From Leisingera sp. ANG59 (GTDB lineage: Bacteria; Pseudomonadota; Alphaproteobacteria; Rhodobacterales; Rhodobacteraceae), in assembly GCF_013317235.1 (NCBI RefSeq), contig NZ_WLCM01000019.1:25323-89322 (forward strand): a stretch of 64,000 bases of DNA, read 5' to 3'. A model generated the notes under the pieces. It ran no database searches and had not been told where the DNA came from. It worked only from the letters and a program-made list of their open reading frames with translations. Positions 58,792 through 64,000 of the stretch are shown here, in pieces (positions within the stretch are counted from its first letter, which is position 1; every line of letters begins with the position of its first letter). Made by a program: the position numbers and the translations under genes.

Positions 58792-58926
58792 TTATGCGCT
58801 CAGTTCTTTGCGGCCGCGGGCGCGGCGTGCGTTCAGGATCTTGCGGCCTGCTTTGGTGGCCATGCGCGCACGGAAGCCGTGGCGGCGTTTGCGAACCAGG
58901 TTCGAAGGCTGATAGGTGCGTTTCAT
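58792..58926 (-). CDS. rpmH: 50S ribosomal protein L34
   Basis: 44 residues, [43 protein letters not shown]. The minus-strand SD GGAG lies before ATG 58926. The gap 58927-59291 contains no gene that I can support; a promoter for rpmH should lie there. Confidence 0.97.
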   Translation of the reverse strand: MKRTYQPSNLVRKRRHGFRARMATKAGRKILNARRARGRKELSA

Positions 58927-59291
58927 CGCTCCGGTCTCCACATTTTTTCTTCGGGTGCGCGGAATCGCCCGCCCGGGGTCTATCTCGAAGCCCGGTCTTT
59001 AGGAGGGAATGGCGGCCAAGTCAAACCCTGCGGGGCGGGAAATCACCTTTTGAGGTGAAAAATCATACCCAGCTGTGATGGCAGCCCTGGGCAATATGCA
59101 ACATTTCTGCCGAAAACTGCCCCCGGACGGCCTGTCCGGACAGAGCAGCTGTAACACGGGGGCGGTGATTCTGCCATAAAGCTCACGGAATCCGCAGTTG
59201 CGATCAAGCGCCTGTGAGGCGGGCGGAACCGCCCTCGCGAAAGAGCCATTTAACACGTAGCAACAGACAGAGCGGAACAGACACGGACCAG

Positions 59292-60077
59292 ATGGGCGGC
59301 ATGACAGATACACCGGAAACAGAATCCGAGGCCAGGCAACAGGACGGCGGCAAACCGGGCGTTGCGCGGCATCTGCCGCTGATTGCGGTGGCAGCGGTGG
59401 CGCTGATCGGGGCGGCGGTGCTGAAGGATTACCTGACCTTCGACACGCTGCGCGACAACCGCGAGGCGCTGATGGCGTTCCGGGACCAGAATTACCTGGG
59501 CCTGGTGGCGCTGTTCATGGGGATTTACATCGTGATTGTTGTGTTTTCGCTGCCCGGGGCGGCGGTGGCCTCTGTCACCGGCGGCTTCCTGTTCGGGCTG
59601 GCAGCGGGCACCGCGTTCAATGTGGTCTCAGCCACTATCGGCGCGGCGGGCATCTTTCTGGCCGCGCGCATGGGGCTGGGGGCGGTTCTGACGGCGCGAA
59701 TCGAGGCCGCCGAGGGCCGGGTGCGGATGCTGAAACAGGCGCTGCGGGAAAACGAGATCGAGGTGCTCTTGCTTTTGCGGCTGGTGCCGGCGGTGCCGTT
59801 TTTCGTGGCGAACCTGCTGCCGGCGCTGGTGGGGGTGAAGTTCCGCAACTTCCTGTGGACCACCGCGGCGGGGATCATTCCCGGGGCCATCGTCTTTACC
59901 TGGATCGGGGTGGGGGTCGGCTCTGTCTTTGACCGCGGCGGCGATCCGGACCTTAGCCTGTTGTGGGAGCCGCATGTGATCGGGCCGATCCTGGGACTGT
60001 GTGTGCTGGCGGCGATGCCGATCCTGGTGAAAGCGGTGCGCGGCAACCTGCGTGGCCAAGCGAAGAGGGACAGCTGA
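59292..60077 (+). CDS. TVP38/TMEM64-family membrane protein
   Basis: 261 residues from ATG 59292 (or 258 from 59301). Six hydrophobic segments; FSLPGAAVASVTGGFLFGLAAGTAFNVVSATIGAAGIFLAARMGLG and LRLVPAVPFFVANLLPALVGVKFRNFLWTTAAGIIPGAIVFTWIG are the VTT/SNARE-assoc domain (DedA/TMEM64 relatives). Role in lipid or envelope homeostasis unclear. Two bases before the next gene. Confidence 0.88.
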   Translation: MGGMTDTPETESEARQQDGGKPGVARHLPLIAVAAVALIGAAVLKDYLTFDTLRDNREALMAFRDQNYLGLVALFMGIYIVIVVFSLPGAAVASVTGGFLFGLAAGTAFNVVSATIGAAGIFLAARMGLGAVLTARIEAAEGRVRMLKQALRENEIEVLLLLRLVPAVPFFVANLLPALVGVKFRNFLWTTAAGIIPGAIVFTWIGVGVGSVFDRGGDPDLSLLWEPHVIGPILGLCVLAAMPILVKAVRGNLRGQAKRDS

Positions 60078-60079
60078 AT

Positions 60080-61498
60080 ATGAACAGCATCACATGCGAT
60101 CTTCTGGTGATCGGAGCGGGCTCCGGCGGGCTGTCGGTGGCGGCAGGGGCCAGCCAGATGGGGGCTGACGTGGTGCTGCTGGAAGGCCACAAGATGGGCG
60201 GCGACTGCCTGAACTACGGCTGTGTGCCCTCCAAGGCGCTGCTGGCGAGCGGCAAGGCGGCGCATAGGCAGGCACATACCGCGGAATTCGGCGTGGCGGA
60301 TCAGGTGCCGCAGGCGGATTACGCCGCGGCCAAGGATCATGTGCAGCAGGTCATCGAAACCATCGCCCCGGTCGACAGCCAGGAGCGGTTCGAGGGTTTG
60401 GGCGTGCGGGTGATCCGCGAGTTCGGGCATTTTGTCTCGGAAGCCGAGGTGGCCGCCGGAGACTACCGCATCACAGCGCGGCGGGTGGTGATTGCCACCG
60501 GTTCGGCGCCGCTGGTGCCGCCTATCCCGGGGCTGGACAAGGTCCCCTATGAGACCAACGAGACGCTGTTCGACCTGCGCGAGAAGCCGGAGCATCTGCT
60601 GATCGTCGGCGGCGGCCCGATCGGCATGGAAATGGCGCAGGCGCATGTGCGGCTGGGCTGCAAGGTCACCGTGATCGAGGGCTACAAGGCGCTGGGCAAG
60701 GATGATCCCGAGGCCGCGGCGCTGGTGCTGGATGCCTTGCGCACAGAAGGCGTGGAGATTGCCGAGGGCGCCATGGTCTCCCGCGTCTCCGGTCAGGCGG
60801 GCGCGATCGAGGTCGAGACCAAGGATGGCAGCCGGTTCAAGGGCAGCCACCTGCTGATGGCGGTGGGGCGCAAGGCCAATACGGAGCGGCTGAACCTGGC
60901 TGCGGCGGGAATTGAAACGCAAGGCAACGGCATCAAGGTGGATGAGAGCCTGCTGACCACCAACAAGCGCGTCTATGCCATCGGCGATGTGGCGGGGGGC
61001 ATGCAGTTCACCCATGTGGCGGGTTACCACGCCAGCGTCATTATCCGCTCCGCCTTGTTCGGCCTGCCGTCGAAGGCGAAGACCAGCCACATTCCCTGGG
61101 CCACCTATACCGACCCGGAGCTGGCGCAGGTGGGACTGACCGAAATGCAGGCGCGTGATCGTTACGGGGTGAAGCTTGAGGTGGCACGGTTCGACTACCA
61201 CCACAACGACCGCGCCGTTGCCGAGCGCAAGACCAAAGGGGTTATCAAGGTGATGGTGGTCAAGGGCCGTCCCGTGGGCGCGACCATCGCAGGCCATCAG
61301 GCGGGCGAGCTTATCGGCTTGTGGTCGATGGCCATCGCCAACAACCTGAAAATGAGCCAAGTGGCTGCAATGGTTGCGCCTTATCCCAGTATGAGCGAGA
61401 TTAACAAACGGGTGGCGGGGGCATATTTCTCCCCGCGGCTGTTTGAGAGTAGCTTTGTTAAACGCGCCGTGCGCTTTGTTCAGCGCTGGATTTCATGA
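60080..61498 (+). CDS. FAD-dependent pyridine nucleotide-disulfide oxidoreductase
   Basis: 472 residues. FAD-binding VIGAGSGGLSVAAGASQMGADVVLLE, redox pair MGGDCLNYGCVPSKALL, NAD(P)-binding VGGGPIGMEMAQAHVRLG, YAIGDVAGG, dimerisation domain. The C-terminal active-site segment reads PYPSMSEINKR where dihydrolipoamide dehydrogenase has HxHPTxSE, so the catalytic His is absent: the protein is likely a RclA/MerA-type reductase rather than Lpd. No N-terminal metal-binding domain. Coupled with the TVP38 gene. Confidence 0.88.
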   Translation: MNSITCDLLVIGAGSGGLSVAAGASQMGADVVLLEGHKMGGDCLNYGCVPSKALLASGKAAHRQAHTAEFGVADQVPQADYAAAKDHVQQVIETIAPVDSQERFEGLGVRVIREFGHFVSEAEVAAGDYRITARRVVIATGSAPLVPPIPGLDKVPYETNETLFDLREKPEHLLIVGGGPIGMEMAQAHVRLGCKVTVIEGYKALGKDDPEAAALVLDALRTEGVEIAEGAMVSRVSGQAGAIEVETKDGSRFKGSHLLMAVGRKANTERLNLAAAGIETQGNGIKVDESLLTTNKRVYAIGDVAGGMQFTHVAGYHASVIIRSALFGLPSKAKTSHIPWATYTDPELAQVGLTEMQARDRYGVKLEVARFDYHHNDRAVAERKTKGVIKVMVVKGRPVGATIAGHQAGELIGLWSMAIANNLKMSQVAAMVAPYPSMSEINKRVAGAYFSPRLFESSFVKRAVRFVQRWIS

Positions 61499-61513
61499 AC
61501 TGAAGGCCGCTTC

Positions 61514-62899
61514 ATGCTCAACACGCTTTCGGGCCGATTCCTGATCCTGACCACGGTCTTCGTGATGCTGGCCGAGGTGCTGATCTTTGTCCCCTCGATC
61601 GCGCGGTTCCGCGAGGACTACCTGGCCGACCGGCTGGAGCGGGCGCAGATCGCCTCGCTGGCGCTGTTGGCCGATGACATGCTGGAGACCGAGCTGGAAG
61701 CGGAGCTCTTGGAGAACGCGGGCGTCTACAACGTGGTGCTGCGCCGCGACGAGATCCGCCAGCTGATGCTGGCTTCGCCGATCCCGCGGGAGATCACCGC
61801 CACCTATGATCTGCGCATGGCAGGCGCGATGACTCTGATCCGCGACGCGATGCTGCGGCTGGCCCGCCCGGAGAATGAGATCATCCGCGTGATCGGCGCG
61901 CCGGTGCGCGAGGCCGGGCTGCTGATCGAGGTCACCATGGAAACCGCACCGCTGCGGACCGCGATGATCGACTACGGGGTGCGGATCCTGATTCTCTCCG
62001 CGGTGATCTCGATCATTACCGCGGTGCTGCTGTTCGGGGCGGTGCGGATCGTGCTGGTGAAGCCGATCAAGAGCGTGGTCGGCTACATGCAGCGCTATGC
62101 GGCGGCGCCGGAGGATGCGCGCGGCATCATCCATCCCAGCTCCAGCGTGGTGGAACTGCGCGAGGCGGAGGAGGCGCTGATGCAGCTGCAGACAGAGCTG
62201 ACCCAGGCGCTGAAACAGCGCGAGCGGCTGGCCCAGCTGGGCGGCGCGGTGGCCAAGGTGAGCCACGACCTGCGCAACATCCTGACCTCGGCGCAGCTGT
62301 TCACCGACCGCATCGAGAGGAGCGAGGACCCGCTGGTGCGCCGCCTGGCACCGAAGCTGGTGAACTCGATCACCCGCGCGGTGTCCCTGTGCGAGGGCAC
62401 GTTGGCGTTCGGCAAGGCGGAAGAGCCGTCGCCCACATTCGGCGTGGTCTGCCTGCACGAGATCACCGCCGACATCGCCGAAAGCGAGCTGCTGGCCGCG
62501 GACAGTGAGATGCTGGAGATCGTCAACGCGGTGCCCAAGCCGATGATGCTGCGCGCCGACCCGGAGCAGCTGTTCCGCATCGTCCTGAACCTGGTGCGCA
62601 ACGCCCGCCAGGCGATTGCCGCCGCCGGCCGGCCCGGGCGGATCACGGTGGACGCGCGCGAAGAGGGCGATGCCTGGTATATCACCGTGGCCGATTCCGG
62701 GCCGGGCCTGCCGAAGAAGGCGCAGGACAATCTGTTCACCCCGTTCCAGGGCGGCGCGCGCAAGGGCGGTACCGGCCTGGGGCTGGCGATTGCCGACGAG
62801 CTGGCCCGCGGCCACGGCGGCACCGTGAATCTGCAGGCAACCGGCGCGCAAGGCACCGTTTTTGAAATCTGCCTGCCCAAGGGGGACGGCACGCTCTGA
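61514..62899 (+). CDS. Sensor histidine kinase (orphan)
   Basis: 461 residues: helix 9-30, periplasmic sensor about 31-155, helix 158-182, HAMP, H-box LAQLGGAVAKVSHDLRNIL (phospho-acceptor His), N-box LNLVRNARQAI, G1 DSGPGLP, G2 GGTGLGLAI. No response regulator is adjacent. 15 bases after the reductase gene. Confidence 0.9.
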   Translation: MLNTLSGRFLILTTVFVMLAEVLIFVPSIARFREDYLADRLERAQIASLALLADDMLETELEAELLENAGVYNVVLRRDEIRQLMLASPIPREITATYDLRMAGAMTLIRDAMLRLARPENEIIRVIGAPVREAGLLIEVTMETAPLRTAMIDYGVRILILSAVISIITAVLLFGAVRIVLVKPIKSVVGYMQRYAAAPEDARGIIHPSSSVVELREAEEALMQLQTELTQALKQRERLAQLGGAVAKVSHDLRNILTSAQLFTDRIERSEDPLVRRLAPKLVNSITRAVSLCEGTLAFGKAEEPSPTFGVVCLHEITADIAESELLAADSEMLEIVNAVPKPMMLRADPEQLFRIVLNLVRNARQAIAAAGRPGRITVDAREEGDAWYITVADSGPGLPKKAQDNLFTPFQGGARKGGTGLGLAIADELARGHGGTVNLQATGAQGTVFEICLPKGDGTL

Positions 62900-62999
62900 C
62901 CTCGCCGGAAGACGTTGTGCGGGAAAGTTGCGGGGCAGAGCACTATTTTTGTTTTTGGGGTTGCGCCCGTGCGATGCTAGGATTAAACCCCGCCGCAGT

Positions 63000-63076
63000 G
63001 GACCGATAGCTCAGCTGGATAGAGTACTTGACTACGAATCAAGGGGTCGGGGGTTCGAATCCTCCTCGGTCCGCCA
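63000..63076 (+). tRNA. tRNA-Arg (anticodon ACG)
   Basis: 77 bases including encoded CCA. Acceptor GGACCGA/TCGGTCC pairs fully, D-arm AGCTCAGCTGG, anticodon arm CTTGA-CTACGAA-TCAAG with anticodon ACG, T-arm GGGGGTTCGAATCCTCC-type. A34 would be deaminated to inosine to read CGN codons. Confidence 0.96.
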
Positions 63077-63603
63077 CTTCCTAAATTGTCGGGCGACACA
63101 TAGTTTTGCCATTTGCGGCAGAACCTTTCCTTTTTCGTGTCTCCAACATCCCCGCTCGCGCCTCCTGTTCCGCCAGTGGCGAAGCCTTCCCTGATTTTCA
63201 CTTCGGAAGACCTCGTGTCTTCCGGAGGGCAAAGCAGGGTGGGCGCAGCCCGGACTGCGGCCGGACGGTGATCTGACACACGGGGCCGGAGCGGTGAAAT
63301 TGGGAGGGGCCCGCGCCTCGCGCGGGAGGAACCGGATTTCTCCGTGGAGGCTGACGCGCAGCGGCATCAGAACCCGTGTTCAGATTGCCGGCCGGATGGC
63401 AGGCGGACCAATCAAACGGAAAATGCCAGGCGCGCTAGAGCGGAGCGGAGGCGTGGCTGACTTCTGTGCAAGCGATCGCGGTCTCGTCCGCGATCACATT
63501 CAAAATTCAGCAGAAAAGGTAGGAAGGAGAGCTGTAGGCTCGGCTTGCGGCAGTACACCTTCAGCTTGTAGGCTCAATGTGAGGAAGGATTTCGGATCAG
63601 TTC
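63077..63603 (+). other. Non-coding or decayed stretch after tRNA-Arg
   Basis: 527 bases with only low-quality open frames and no clear SD. The tRNA is a common integration target, but I found no second copy of its 3' end in the window. Confidence 0.4.
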
Positions 63604-63789
63604 ATGCCACCAATCGATTTTGAGGAATTTGAGTATGCCGTCAATCGCATCCCACACAGGCTCTATATTTCAAAGAGCTTTCGTTACCCACGTCGAGATA
63701 CAGTTTATCGTCATGGCTGGAAGCGTTTCGAGGCTGGCCCTTTGAAAGAACTGGACACCTCCGATAACCCCGGATTTGGTGGCCTTTGA
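63604..63789 (+). CDS. Short hypothetical protein
   Basis: 61 residues starting MPPIDFEEFEYAVNRIPHRLYISKSFRYPRR. Acidic start, aromatic-rich middle and a lower GC content than the neighbours. Upstream GAAGGATTTCGG might serve as SD. Not recognised; it may be a fragment of a transferred gene cut by the IS. Confidence 0.35.
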   Translation: MPPIDFEEFEYAVNRIPHRLYISKSFRYPRRDTVYRHGWKRFEAGPLKELDTSDNPGFGGL

Positions 63790-63864
63790 GCGTGAGTTGG
63801 GCTTATGGCAGCCGCGAACGGGGGCCTGCTGGCGCAAGCCAGTGGCTTCAGGTCGCCCTTGGCG

Positions 63865-64000
63865 TCAGGCCGGCGCCGTTCGGCTGAGAAGCCAACGCAG
63901 CCGGCCGATGTTGTAGACCATGTTGGCCAGCGTGATCGTCGCCCTGGCCCGGGCCAGCCCTATTGTTCGGATGGTCAGACCCATGCGATCCTTCTGATGC
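63865..64000 (-). mobile_element. IS5-family transposase, C-terminal end (rest beyond right edge)
   Basis: Minus-strand frame reads RTIGLARARATITLANMVYNIGRLRWLLSRTAPA and then a TGA at 63865-63867. ATITLANMVYNIGRLRWL is typical for the C-terminus of IS5-group (IS1031/IS427-like) DDE transposases. The IS end would be between 63790 and 63864, but its terminal repeat could not be settled without the other end. Confidence 0.75.

Noticed and set aside
59525..61360. Minus-strand frame of 611 codons
   Set aside because: Antisense to TVP38 and reductase genes with full motif sets.
63294..63623. Open frame of 109 codons after tRNA-Arg
   Set aside because: Arg/Gly-rich, no SD, overlaps the next frame; not convincing as a gene.

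Overview
The window comes from an alphaproteobacterium of the order Rhodobacterales, most likely the marine Roseobacter group. The pointers are a high-GC genome with dense, often overlapping genes, a 338-residue RpoA, zinc-free S14, paired DUF1127 mini-proteins, a bztABCD-type amino-acid transporter, an ATP12-like F1-ATPase chaperone, and the rpmH-rnpA-yidD / yidC-MOSC-engB-argB neighbourhood. The family and order calls rest on recognising protein sequences by eye; no database search was run.

Layout. (1) 1-2000 is mobile-element debris: the start of a RIT-type (recombinase-in-trio) tyrosine recombinase, cut by the left edge, lies next to a broken IS21-family istA. The istA homology stops exactly at a 24-bp perfect palindrome. 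(2) 2010-9980 holds a dabAB-type inorganic-carbon uptake operon with a divergent LysR regulator, then a 904-residue ammonium-transporter/GGDEF/EAL fusion. (3) 10337-29802 is the ribosomal-protein superoperon, but broken into blocks: rplB-rpsS-rplV-rpsC-rplP; then six unrelated genes; then rpmC to rpmD; then two DUF1127 genes, a structured repeat and an antisense SUKH-type gene; then rplO-secY-adk and rpsM-rpsK-rpoA-rplQ. The blocks have their own promoter candidates and strong hairpins. (4) 29974-39672 holds a chemoreceptor with paired CHASE3-like regions, an aromatic-amino-acid DAHP synthase behind what looks like a translational attenuator (leader peptide containing AFWYFFY plus a U-tailed terminator), a DegP-type protease with rarA, and crcB-rluC-HAD phosphatase-ATP12. 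(5) 39905-44441 is the bztABCD glutamate/glutamine/aspartate/asparagine ABC transporter. (6) 44510-58926 is mostly minus-strand: DUF411, SixA, a ferredoxin, a fatty-acid hydroxylase, argB, a PepSY membrane protein with a DUF2946-like partner, engB, MOSC, yidC, an EAL phosphodiesterase, ttcA, yidD, rnpA and rpmH. (7) 59292-62899 is a plus-strand TVP38 / flavin disulfide reductase / histidine kinase cluster. (8) tRNA-Arg(ACG) follows at 63000, then a poorly coding stretch and the C-terminus of an IS5-type transposase running off the right edge.

How it fits together. Most of the window is core information processing: ribosome, RNA polymerase alpha, Sec translocon, adenylate kinase, YidC/YidD insertion, RNase P protein, EngB. 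Accessory signalling genes (two c-di-GMP proteins, a chemoreceptor, an orphan kinase) and nutrient-uptake genes (DAB, Bzt) sit between them. Several intergenic gaps carry palindromes sharing the core GGGCAGCGCCC, and two carry a GAGTATTT...AAAGAAGAAG motif. These look like dispersed repeat families, mostly placed where transcripts end. The strongest candidates for something under-described are the DAHP-synthase attenuator, the branched repeat at 23351-23444, the Amt-GGDEF-EAL fusion, and the palindrome-bounded RIT/IS21 junction.
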